DNA from: CAYMYN01 sp964394665
Lineage (GTDB): Bacteria; Planctomycetota; UBA1135; GCA-002686595
Assembly (NCBI GenBank): GCA_964394665.1
Contig: CAYMYN010000010.1
Coordinates: forward strand, 51,106-115,105
DNA: 64,000 nt
Reading direction: 5' to 3'
The position numbers and the translations under genes are program-made. This document shows, in pieces, positions 1 to 7,240 of the stretch. The notes under the pieces were generated by a model. The model searched no databases, had not been told where the DNA came from, and was given only the letters and a program-made list of their open reading frames with translations. Position 1 is the stretch's first letter, and every line of letters begins with the position of its first letter.

Positions 1-741
1 TCGATCAACCGCGGCAACAGCGGCGGCCCGCTGCTCAACATCAACGGCGAGCTGATCGGCATCAACACCGCCACCGACGTGCAGGCCGACAACATCGGCT
101 TCGCGATCCCGGTCGATCAGTTGCGGATCGTGCTCGAGGAGCTCCTGAACCCCGACCGCTACGTCGCCTGGATGGGTTTCCGCGTGGCCAGCGAGGGCGA
201 TCCGCGGATCGTCGAGATCGTGCCCGGCGGCCCCGCCGACCTGGCCGGGCTGGTGGTCGGCGATCGGGTGCTGATGCTGGACGGGGCCGACGTGCGTCCC
301 GAGGGCGCCTATCGCCTGGCGCGCCTCGCAGTGCAGCCCGGGCCCGCGGTGCGGCTCGCCGTGGAGCGCGCGGGGAATCGGATCGAGGTCGAGCTCGCGG
401 CCTGGAACCACGTCGATGGCATGATCTTCGAGCGCATGGGCGTCCTGGTGCGGCCGACCGGACAGGGTGTCCGGCCGCTTCGGGCACAGCCGGGGAGCAT
501 GGGCGCGCTGGAGGTCGTGCGCGTGCTGCACGGCGGTCCGGCCGACGTGATCGAGATGCGGGCCGGCGACCTGCTCGAGAGCGCGCGGCCGCTCGACGAG
601 CCCGAGTTGCGCCGCCACTGGAGCTTCTTCGAGCCGCGCCAGCTCTACGCCTTGCTCGATCGCCTGCCGCCGGGAGCGCGCCTCGAGGTCGACGTGCGCC
701 GCGGCCAACTGCGGAACACCGGGGTCCTGGTGCTGCGCTGA
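1..741 (+). CDS. HtrA/DegP-like serine protease, C-terminal part (5' end outside window)
   Basis: The reading frame is open from the first base, so the gene is truncated by the window edge; 246 residues are visible. Residues 5-10 read Gly-Asn-Ser-Gly-Gly-Pro, the nucleophile Ser motif of trypsin-like S1C (HtrA/Deg) proteases, followed by the typical strand LIGINTA and the NIGFAIPVD segment that closes the protease fold. A PDZ domain follows (about residues 55-135, with VEIVPGGPADLAGL and GDRVLMLDG), then a second, more degenerate PDZ-like unit (about 160-246, VVRVLHGGPADVIEMRAGDLL). HtrA proteins degrade or bind misfolded envelope proteins; the His and Asp of the triad lie upstream and cannot be checked. 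A weak hairpin (750-769) follows the stop codon. Confidence 0.88.
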   Translation, partial: SINRGNSGGPLLNINGELIGINTATDVQADNIGFAIPVDQLRIVLEELLNPDRYVAWMGFRVASEGDPRIVEIVPGGPADLAGLVVGDRVLMLDGADVRPEGAYRLARLAVQPGPAVRLAVERAGNRIEVELAAWNHVDGMIFERMGVLVRPTGQGVRPLRAQPGSMGALEVVRVLHGGPADVIEMRAGDLLESARPLDEPELRRHWSFFEPRQLYALLDRLPPGARLEVDVRRGQLRNTGVLVLR

Positions 742-835
742 GGGCGATCCGGGCCGCGCAGCGGGCCCGCCCGGGGGCCGGAACCGGGCGAGTGGGGGCG
801 CGGTGGCGGGGCTGGGCACCCTCCGCCGACCCGGC

Positions 836-841
836 TAGACT
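836..841 (+). promoter_or_regulatory. Candidate -10 hexamer TAGACT upstream of the carbamoyltransferase cassette
   Basis: The 265 bases between the protease gene and the next start (1007) hold no gene I can support. They contain GGCTAGACTGG at 834-844; the same GCTAGACTGG string occurs upstream of the epimerase gene (minus strand near 24145). No convincing -35 box is visible, and the distance to the start codon is long (about 165 bases). Confidence 0.3.
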
Positions 842-1006
842 GGTCGCCCCTCCTGCTCCCCGCGGCCCCGCAAGCGGCCTACCCCGCCCCCCGACCCGGG
901 TCCACCGCGGCCCGGGGCCCTACAGCGGGCCGGGGTCCGGGGACGAAGGAAAGGGCCCCCAGCCCCGCCCCTGGTTCTCCCCCGCCCGCCCCGCCCCAGC
1001 TCCCCG

Positions 1007-1216
1007 ATGCACGCCTTCGTCCAGTTCACCGAGCGCTTCGGGAACATGCTCTCCCGCGCGCTGCTCACGGTCCTCTACTTCGGGGTCCTCGGGCCGTTCG
1101 CGATCTTCTATCGCTTCCTGGCCGACCCGTTGCACCTGCGCCGCCGACCCCAGGGGAACTGGTCCGCGTGGGTGGCCGACAACGAGACCCTCGCGGCCGC
1201 TCGCCGCCAAGACTGA
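1007..1216 (+). CDS. Small membrane protein accompanying a carbamoyltransferase
   Basis: This encodes 69 residues with one hydrophobic segment (about 15-38, SRALLTVLYFGVLGPFAIFY), then LADPLHLRRRPQGNW and a charged tail. Its stop (TGA 1214-1216) overlaps the ATG of the carbamoyltransferase by one base (TGATG), which implies translational coupling. Small proteins of this type commonly precede NodU/CmcH-like carbamoyltransferases in SxtJ/DUF5989 cassettes of diverse bacteria; that is recalled knowledge. No biochemical function is known to me. The frame is well supported by the coupling and the hydrophobic profile; no clear Shine-Dalgarno sequence precedes it. Confidence 0.7.
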   Translation: MHAFVQFTERFGNMLSRALLTVLYFGVLGPFAIFYRFLADPLHLRRRPQGNWSAWVADNETLAAARRQD

Positions 1217-3006
1217 TGAACATCCTCGGCCTCTCCTTCTACTACCACGACTCCGCCGCGGCCCTGGTCCAGGACGGGCGCCTGGTCGCCGCCGCCGAGG
1301 AGGAGCGCTTCAGCCGACGCAAGCACGACTCGGGCTTCCCCCAGCTCGCGATCGACTTCGTCCTGGCGCGTGGGGGGATCACGATCCACGACGTGGACTT
1401 CGTCGTCTTCTACGAGAAGCCCTTCGTCAAGTTCGAGCGCATGCTGCTCACGGCGATGGCGACCTTCCCGCGCTCCTCGGCGGTCTTCCGCGAGTCGATG
1501 CAACGCTGGGTCTCCGACAAGCTCTGGATCAAGTCGATGATGAGCCGGAGCCTCGGGATCCCCTCCTCGAAGCTGCTCTTCGCCGACCATCACATGTCGC
1601 ACGCGGCGTCGAGCTTCTTCACCTCGCCCTTCGAGGAAGCCGCGATCCTGACCGTGGACGGTGCCGGCGAGTGGAGCACGTGCACCATGGGCGTCGGCCG
1701 CGGCAACAAGATCGAGGTCAGGAAGGAGCTGCGCTTCCCGCACTCCCTGGGTCTGCTCTACTCCGCCTTCACCGCCTACTGCGGCTTCGAGATCAACGAA
1801 GGCGAGTACAAACTGATGGGCATGCACCCCTACGGTCAGCCCAAGTACGTGGACAAGATCTACGAGATCATCCACGTCGCCGAGGACGGCAGTCTGTGGC
1901 ACGACATGCGGTACTTCGCGTACCACTACTCGCGCGACAACACGCTGGAGGAGGCGTTCGGCCGGCACTTCGGCCGCCCGCCGCGGGACCCCAAGCTGCA
2001 GGACAAGTCGCTGGATCCGTTCTACTGCGACATGGCAGCCAGCATCCAGGTCGTGACCGAGCAAGTGCTGCTCAAGATGATCACGCACCTGCACAAGGAG
2101 ACGGGCAGCAAGAACCTGTGCCTGGCGGGGGGCGTGGCGCTCAACTCGGTCGCCAACTACAAGCTCCTCCGGAACGGCCCCTTCGAGAACCTCTACGTGC
2201 ACCCCGCCCCCGGGGACGACGGCGGTTCGGTCGGGGCCGCGTACTGGGCCTACAACCACCTGCTCGATCAGCCCCGCGGGCCGGCCCTCGACCATGCCTA
2301 CCTCGGCAGCGAGTACTCCGACGCCGAGGTGCAGGCCTTCCTCGACAAGTACGACATCCCCTACAAGCACTACCGGGACGACGAGGAGTTCTTCGAGTTC
2401 GCGTCCCAGGCCCTCGTGGACGGGATGGTCTGCGGCTGGTTCCGCGGTCGCTTCGAGTGGGGTCCGCGCGCCCTGGGCGCGCGCTCCATCATCGCCGACC
2501 CGCGCAAGCCGGAGATGAAGGAGAAGCTCAACGCGACGATCAAGTTCCGCGAGGCCTTCCGGCCCTTCGCGCCCTCGGTGCTCGAGGAACGCGCCGACGA
2601 GTTCTTCGACTTCCCCGACCCGGTCAAGCACTTTCCGGCCCGCTTCATGCTCTACGTGACGCCGGTGCGGCCGGAGAAACGCTCCGTGCTGCCGGCCATC
2701 ACGCACGAGGACGGCTCGGGTCGCCTGCAGACGGTCTACAAGGCGACCAATCCGGCTTACCACCGCCTGATCGAACGCTTCGGCGAGAAGACGGGCGTGC
2801 CCGTGATCATGAACACGTCCTTCAACCTGAAGGGCGAGCCGATCGTCGAGCACCCCAGCCACGCCTTCAACACGTTCAGCCTCTCCGGCATGGACCTCCT
2901 GTTCCTGAACAACTTCGTGATCGCCAAGGAAGCCAAGAAGCAGATCGCCGAGACACGCTTCACCCTGCGTCACGAGGGCGACTCGGTCACCGAGATGGTC
3001 AGCTGA
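1216..3006 (+). CDS. Carbamoyltransferase, NodU/CmcH family
   Basis: This 596-residue protein matches the two-domain carbamoyltransferases that move a carbamoyl group from carbamoyl phosphate, via carbamoyl-adenylate, to a hydroxyl of a sugar or natural product. The N-terminus MNILGLSFYYHDSAAAL and AAEEERFSRRKHDSGFP are family hallmarks. ADHHMSHAAS (His125, His126, His129) is the metal-binding motif of the Kae1-like domain, and VDGAGEW follows it. The C-terminal domain has WGPRALGARSI, FRPFAPSVL and VIMNTSFNLKGEPIV. Start ATG 1216 overlaps the upstream stop. Downstream lie an SGNH hydrolase with DUF5989 and a 43-residue membrane protein; this grouping is common next to exopolysaccharide genes, so a cell-surface glycan is a plausible acceptor (inference). 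Confidence 0.93.
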   Translation: MNILGLSFYYHDSAAALVQDGRLVAAAEEERFSRRKHDSGFPQLAIDFVLARGGITIHDVDFVVFYEKPFVKFERMLLTAMATFPRSSAVFRESMQRWVSDKLWIKSMMSRSLGIPSSKLLFADHHMSHAASSFFTSPFEEAAILTVDGAGEWSTCTMGVGRGNKIEVRKELRFPHSLGLLYSAFTAYCGFEINEGEYKLMGMHPYGQPKYVDKIYEIIHVAEDGSLWHDMRYFAYHYSRDNTLEEAFGRHFGRPPRDPKLQDKSLDPFYCDMAASIQVVTEQVLLKMITHLHKETGSKNLCLAGGVALNSVANYKLLRNGPFENLYVHPAPGDDGGSVGAAYWAYNHLLDQPRGPALDHAYLGSEYSDAEVQAFLDKYDIPYKHYRDDEEFFEFASQALVDGMVCGWFRGRFEWGPRALGARSIIADPRKPEMKEKLNATIKFREAFRPFAPSVLEERADEFFDFPDPVKHFPARFMLYVTPVRPEKRSVLPAITHEDGSGRLQTVYKATNPAYHRLIERFGEKTGVPVIMNTSFNLKGEPIVEHPSHAFNTFSLSGMDLLFLNNFVIAKEAKKQIAETRFTLRHEGDSVTEMVS

Positions 3007-3025
3007 CCGCGAATCCCCCCGAGCC

Positions 3026-4597
3026 ATGCGGACCGTCAACGTCATCCTCGCGATCCTCGTCAGCCTGGCCATCGCCGGCCTCGCCCTCGAGGGCGGCCTG
3101 CGCCTGGTCGGCAAGGGCCCCAAGCCCAGCCTGGTGCAGTTCGACCCGGTGCTGGGCTGGGCCAAGAAGCCAAATCACCGACACGTGCAGAAGGGCCCCG
3201 ATCATCGGGTCGTGATCCGCACGAACGACCGCGGACTGCAAGACGACCCGCTGGCGAGCCTCGCCAAGCCCGAGGGCACGCTGCGGGTCATCATGCTCGG
3301 CGACTCGTTCGTGCAGGGTTTCTCGGTCGGGCGCGAGGACCTCTTCGTCGACCTGCTCGAAGGTCTGTGGCAAGCCGAGGGTCGCCGGATCGAGGTCATC
3401 AACGCGGGCACCCAGGCCTACGACACCGCCCAGGCGGTCGCCTGGCTCGAGCAGCACGGCGCGGCGTACCAGCCGGACGTCGTACTGCTCTTCCCGTACG
3501 AGAACGATCTGTACTGGAACTCACAACCCCACTACTTCGAGGCCCGCGGCGAACGCGACAAGCCGCGCTACGACGCGAACGGCGTGCGCGAGGCGCGTGA
3601 GTTCCGCCGCCCGCCCGAGCCCTCGGGGCTGGGACGGACCGCCGTCGGTGGATTGCTCGGCGGGCGCAAGGTGCTCGGCGACCCCGCCCAGCACGCGTTT
3701 CGGCCGGAGGGTTCCCAGCGCGCGATCTCCAAGGAGTTCGCGCCGTTGCTCGCGGCGCAGCCCGACTTCATGGACCTGGTGCGCGCGCACACCCTCGGCG
3801 CCTTGAGGGCTTTCCAGAAGCAGGCCGGTCAGCTCGGCGCGCGGGCGCTCGTCGTGCCGATCCCGGGCCAGACGCTCTACGACACCGAGGCCCACGCGCG
3901 CATGACGAAGCGCCTGGGCGTTGCGGCCGACGCCTGGTCGCCGAATCGCCCGGTGGACCTGGTGCTGGCGTTGGCCCGGGAACTCGGGCTCGATGCGCTC
4001 GATCCGCGCGCCTTCCTGACCGAGCAGCAGACCGCCGGCGTGAAGCTCTACCACCCGCACGACTGGCACTTGGGGCCGGAGGGCAACCGCGCCTTCGCGA
4101 GCTTCCTGCACCGGGAGCTGGACCGCGCCGAGATCTTCCCGCCCACCCATCGCGCGACCCGCTCCGCCGAGTTGCCCCCCGTGGCGCCGGCGGGTGTCCC
4201 CTTCTGGGCCAAGCTCTACGGCGTGTTGTGGGCGCTGCTGACCGCGCTCTACTTCGGGACCTACCGCTCCGAGCCCTTCTGGCGTCCGCCGCTGGCCGTG
4301 GCCGGCATGCTGGGGGCGATCTTCGCCATCGTGCTCGGCGTGCACTGGCTCGCCGGACTCCTACCTCCCGAGGCCGGCCAGGCGCTCGTGATCGGGGGCG
4401 TGGTAGCGATCCTGGGCTTCATCGCGTACAAGCTCGGAAGGCGCCTGGGTACGATCGCCGAGCTGATCCGGGCCTTCGTGATGCGCGGCCACTGGTACCT
4501 CATGCCGCTGGTGGTCGTGTTGCTCACGGTCGGCAGCCTGCTGGTCGTGGCCGCCAGCTCGCCCTTCGTCGCCCCCTTCATCTATACGCTGTTCTGA
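3026..4597 (+). CDS. Membrane-anchored SGNH hydrolase fused to a C-terminal DUF5989-like segment
   Basis: The protein has 523 residues. An N-terminal hydrophobic anchor (about 1-25) precedes an SGNH/GDSL hydrolase domain: block I VIMLGDSFVQGF (Ser nucleophile), an Asn-Asp in FPYENDLYWN, and a C-terminal Asp-x-x-His-like site in HPHDWHLGPEGN. Three or more membrane helices follow (about 395-523). The last 51 residues (473-523), with IAELIRAFVMRGHWYLMPLV and the end SSPFVAPFIYTLF, look like DUF5989, normally a free-standing protein of about 50 residues in carbamoyltransferase cassettes. SGNH enzymes here typically act as O-acetyl esterases or transferases on glycans; the substrate is unknown. 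The gene lies 19 bases after the carbamoyltransferase and is probably cotranscribed. Confidence 0.85.
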   Translation: MRTVNVILAILVSLAIAGLALEGGLRLVGKGPKPSLVQFDPVLGWAKKPNHRHVQKGPDHRVVIRTNDRGLQDDPLASLAKPEGTLRVIMLGDSFVQGFSVGREDLFVDLLEGLWQAEGRRIEVINAGTQAYDTAQAVAWLEQHGAAYQPDVVLLFPYENDLYWNSQPHYFEARGERDKPRYDANGVREAREFRRPPEPSGLGRTAVGGLLGGRKVLGDPAQHAFRPEGSQRAISKEFAPLLAAQPDFMDLVRAHTLGALRAFQKQAGQLGARALVVPIPGQTLYDTEAHARMTKRLGVAADAWSPNRPVDLVLALARELGLDALDPRAFLTEQQTAGVKLYHPHDWHLGPEGNRAFASFLHRELDRAEIFPPTHRATRSAELPPVAPAGVPFWAKLYGVLWALLTALYFGTYRSEPFWRPPLAVAGMLGAIFAIVLGVHWLAGLLPPEAGQALVIGGVVAILGFIAYKLGRRLGTIAELIRAFVMRGHWYLMPLVVVLLTVGSLLVVAASSPFVAPFIYTLF

Positions 4598-4627
4598 GCG
4601 GCTCCCCGGCGAGCCGTCGATTCCATC

Positions 4628-4759
4628 ATGGGCAACTTCCTGCGCGAGAACTGGCTCTGGATCGTGACGCCGATCGTCCTCCTGGTGATCGCCCTCGCCT
4701 GGGTGTTCTACAACCTCGGCAGCGGCGAGGACGGCCAGTTCGTCTACAACATCTTCTGA
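4628..4759 (+). CDS. 43-residue single-pass membrane protein of the carbamoyltransferase cassette
   Basis: The ORF reads MGNFLRENWLWIVTP, a hydrophobic helix to about residue 31, then GSGEDGQFVYNIF and a stop. It starts 30 bases after the SGNH gene and ends just before a perfect 12-base palindrome (4761-4772) and the convergent deacetylase gene. Small single-helix proteins are usual partners in these cassettes. The ending FVYNIF resembles the APFIYTLF ending of the upstream DUF5989-like segment, suggesting related tails (inference). Function unknown. Confidence 0.7.
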   Translation: MGNFLRENWLWIVTPIVLLVIALAWVFYNLGSGEDGQFVYNIF

Positions 4760-4790
4760 TCCGGGGCCCCGGAACGGCGCGCGCGGCCGC

Positions 4791-5852
4791 TCACCGGGGC
4801 GAGAGGTCGAGCCCGAACCGCCGCAGGAGCTCGAAGCCCCCGCAGGCCTCCGCCGCGACGAGGTGCAGGCGGACAGCGTCGTCGATCATGACGCGCTTGA
4901 GGGCCGTGGGGTCGGCGCCCGCGAGGTTGGTGCCGCCGCGGGTCGTGACCGCCGAGGCAAAACCCGCCCGGCGCACCGCTTCCGCGCTGGCGGCGTTCTG
5001 GTCCCAGGGCCGGCCGAAGGGATAGGCGAAGCTGCGCGGCGCCTGGCCCAGCCCGCGCTCGAGCGCGAGGCGCGAGCCCTCGACCTCCGCGAATTGGCGC
5101 TCGGCCCCGAGCGTCGCGAGCACCGGATGGTTCACGGTGTGGGCCCCCAGCTCGCATCCGGCGTCCCGTAGCCGCCGCGCCCCCTCCCAGGTGAGGTAGA
5201 GCCGCTCGCACAGGGCGCGCTCGTCGCCGCCCGACTCGGCGAACAGGGCATCGATCAGGGAGTCGCGTTCATCGGGATCGGCCTCGTACTTGAGCTCGCG
5301 CTTGAGCAAGTACGCGACGCGCTCGCCCTCGGCCGCGATCTGGTGCAGGCGGATCGCCAGCGCCTCACGCGTGACGCGCGGAGCCAGGGCCGCGACGAGA
5401 TCGTCCGCCCCCAGGCGATCGAGCAGCCAGAAGAACTTGTGCGTCCAGTTCACGCGCCGTTCGTCGAGGGGTCGACTCTCGAGGTAGATCGTGGCCGGCG
5501 CGCCCAGCTTGCGCAGCAACGGCAGGAGCTGGCGCTCGTTGTCGCGGTAGCCGTCGTCCATCGAGAGGGCCACGAGGCTGCGGCCCGACCCGCGCGCCAG
5601 GCGCTCCACGCCCTCTCCGACCGTGCACAGCTCGTGGTGCGCGCCGAGGAAGCGCAGCAGGCGCTCGAGCTTGGCGAGCGAGATGCGCATGTCGGGCGCG
5701 AGGTCGCCGTTGACTTCTGGATCGTCGACGCAGTGCCCGGCCAGGATCGTCAGGCGCCGCGGCATGAGCCGCGACAACACGGCGTGCAGACCGGTGTGGA
5801 AGAGGAAACGCGCGTAGAGCTCGCGCAGGATGTTCTTGATGCGGTGCTTCAA
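4791..5852 (-). CDS. Polysaccharide deacetylase (NodB-homology, CE4 family)
   Basis: With a TTG start at 5852 this gives 353 residues. Motif 1 is LSMDDGYRDN (catalytic base and metal Asp, normally TFDDG) and motif 2 is GAHTVNHPVLATL (His-x3-His metal ligands), both of the NodB domain. The segment RRLTILAGHCVDDPEVNGD is the usual beginning of the domain. CE4 enzymes remove N- or O-acetyl groups from polysaccharides, consistent with the glycan genes that follow. The start is uncertain: the frame stays open through foldback element A (5858-6016), whose palindromic sequence I do not think is coding. TTG at 5852 is the first start outside the element; an ATG at LMPRRLT is a shorter option. The element may have displaced the original promoter. 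Confidence 0.85.
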   Translation of the reverse strand: MKHRIKNILRELYARFLFHTGLHAVLSRLMPRRLTILAGHCVDDPEVNGDLAPDMRISLAKLERLLRFLGAHHELCTVGEGVERLARGSGRSLVALSMDDGYRDNERQLLPLLRKLGAPATIYLESRPLDERRVNWTHKFFWLLDRLGADDLVAALAPRVTREALAIRLHQIAAEGERVAYLLKRELKYEADPDERDSLIDALFAESGGDERALCERLYLTWEGARRLRDAGCELGAHTVNHPVLATLGAERQFAEVEGSRLALERGLGQAPRSFAYPFGRPWDQNAASAEAVRRAGFASAVTTRGGTNLAGADPTALKRVMIDDAVRLHLVAAEACGGFELLRRFGLDLSPR

Positions 5853-5853
5853 G

Positions 5854-6020
5854 CTAGTGGGGTGGGTCAGACATTCGGCGCCTAGGTCGGCTCGAATGGG
5901 CGTTCCTGGCAAGGCGCGTCGACGACGCGTATTCGCTGTGATACTCGGAGGAGACGCAACGCCGCCAGGGGCGTTCAGGCGGGCCGACCTAGGTGCCGAA
6001 TGTCTGACCCACCCCACTCG
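5854..6020. repeat. MITE-like foldback element A with terminal inverted repeats, flanked by CTAG/CTCG
   Basis: The element body is 5858-6016 (159 bp). The left end TGGGGTGGGTCAGACATTCG (5858 on) continues as GC(G)CCTAGGTCGGC; the right end is its reverse complement with two mismatches over about 37 bases. Outside lie CTAG (5854-5857) and CTCG (6017-6020), which could be a decayed 4-bp target duplication. The interior is also partly self-complementary, including a sequence around GCGTCGACGACGC. No transposase is encoded. It lies between two tandem minus-strand genes and abuts the start of the deacetylase gene. GGGTCAGAC-type ends are reminiscent of elements mobilised by REP-associated tyrosine transposases, but the CTAG flank argues for a DDE-type element. 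Confidence 0.8.
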
Positions 6021-6021
6021 T

Positions 6022-7125
6022 TCAGCCCATGGTCTCGTCGTCGCGGTCCCCGTCGGTGAAGTACCAGCGGGACGGCTCGCGGGCCGCGGCCACGAGCGGG
6101 TGATCCGCGACCAGGGGGTGCAGGATGATCGTGAGGTGGTTCTCCGGCCGCGGCGGGCGGAACCCGGCCTCCGCGAGCCGCTCGCTCCACCACGAACCGT
6201 CGATCGCCGTGGCCTCGACCACCGAGGTTCCGGCGGTCTCGAGGCAGGCCAGGCCCAGCTCGAGCGCGGCGGAGACCGCGCGCCCGTCCGCGCCGACCAG
6301 GTCGACGAGGTAGCCGGTTAGGCTGCCCTCGCGGGGCAGTTGGACCACCGTGTAGGCCACCAGGTCGCCCGCGCCGTCGAAGAGGCCCAGGGCGCGGTGC
6401 AGACCCGACGAGCCGCGCAGGAAGCGCCAGGTGAGGTAGTCCGCGTCGCGTCGCACGGCCAGGCCGAAGCCCGCGGTCGCGCGCGCGGCGAGTTCCCCCG
6501 CGGCCTCGGGGAAACGCGGCAGCACGCGGGGCGTGAGCCCACCCCCGGCGGCCCGCAGCCGCCCGCGCGCGCGCAGGGCGATCAGCCGCTCGAAGGGCAG
6601 GGCCAGGGCCCGGGCCCGACCCTCGCGGGAACGCGCGCGCCAGGCGCTCCTGTCCGCCGCCAGCACGGCCGTCCAGGGCCGCAGGGTGCCGACCCGCTCC
6701 CAACCCAGCTCGAGGAAGATGGGCGCCGAGCGGCGGTTGGGCAGGCCGAAGACCAGGGGCCATCCCGCGGCCCGGGCGGCCTCCAGGGCGGCGCGATCGA
6801 GGGCGCTGAACAGGCCGCGCTTGCGCCAGGCCGGATGGGTCATGACGTCCCCGGTCTGGCCGATGACCGCTTCGCTCGCGGGGTCGGCGCCGACCCGCGC
6901 GCGGCGCGGGTTGATCGCGTAGCCCGAGACCGCGGGCCCGCCCGGGGCGCGGGTGACGAAGGACAGCGAGCTCCCGTGCGGGCAGCGGTCGTAGCGCCAC
7001 GCCAGGTCCCGGGCGGCGAGCGCCTTGCGGAAGCAGGCGTTGAACAGCTCCGCCTGCTCCCCGCGCTCGTCCGGTCCGCAGCGGACCACCTCGAATCCCG
7101 CCGCGCTGTGCGCCGTGCCCTCCAT
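6022..7125 (-). CDS. GNAT-type N-acyltransferase
   Basis: This 367-residue protein carries VMTHPAWRKRGLFSALDRAA (about residues 93-112), the R/Q-x-x-G-x-G/A acetyl-CoA loop of GNAT enzymes, followed by VFGLPNRRSAPIFLELGW, typical of a class of GNAT proteins found in exopolysaccharide clusters. The C-terminal half (SYLTWRF-like DYLTWRFLRG and a second fold) suggests a tandem or extended GNAT. I chose ATG 7125 because the upstream 17 codons are low-complexity Arg/Gly. A likely role is acylation of a sugar amine or amino sugar precursor (inference). It is separated from the deacetylase gene only by element A. A TACCTT hexamer lies at 7138-7133, close enough to suggest a near-leaderless message if real. 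Confidence 0.72.
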   Translation of the reverse strand: MEGTAHSAAGFEVVRCGPDERGEQAELFNACFRKALAARDLAWRYDRCPHGSSLSFVTRAPGGPAVSGYAINPRRARVGADPASEAVIGQTGDVMTHPAWRKRGLFSALDRAALEAARAAGWPLVFGLPNRRSAPIFLELGWERVGTLRPWTAVLAADRSAWRARSREGRARALALPFERLIALRARGRLRAAGGGLTPRVLPRFPEAAGELAARATAGFGLAVRRDADYLTWRFLRGSSGLHRALGLFDGAGDLVAYTVVQLPREGSLTGYLVDLVGADGRAVSAALELGLACLETAGTSVVEATAIDGSWWSERLAEAGFRPPRPENHLTIILHPLVADHPLVAAAREPSRWYFTDGDRDDETMG

Positions 7126-7240
7126 GGCTACCAAGGTAGCGCCCCACGGGCCGCGTCGTGAGCGCGGCGCCCGCACGTCACGCGGCTCGCGACCCCAGCG
7201 GGCCCCGCGCGAGCGAGGGCGTCGGCGGCGCGCGCGGAGC

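Noticed and set aside
1108..3165. Long minus-strand ORF of 685 codons opposite the carbamoyltransferase
   Set aside because: It is antisense to an unmistakable enzyme, has no domain, and is the usual third-position shadow in very GC-rich DNA.
4761..4772. Perfect palindrome CCGGGGCCCCGG between convergent genes as a terminator
   Set aside because: Six-bp half sites without a loop or T-run are too short to claim a terminator in DNA of this composition.
5853..6017. N-terminal extension of the deacetylase through foldback element A
   Set aside because: The extra 55 codons are the element's inverted repeats; both arms would encode peptides unrelated to CE4 enzymes.
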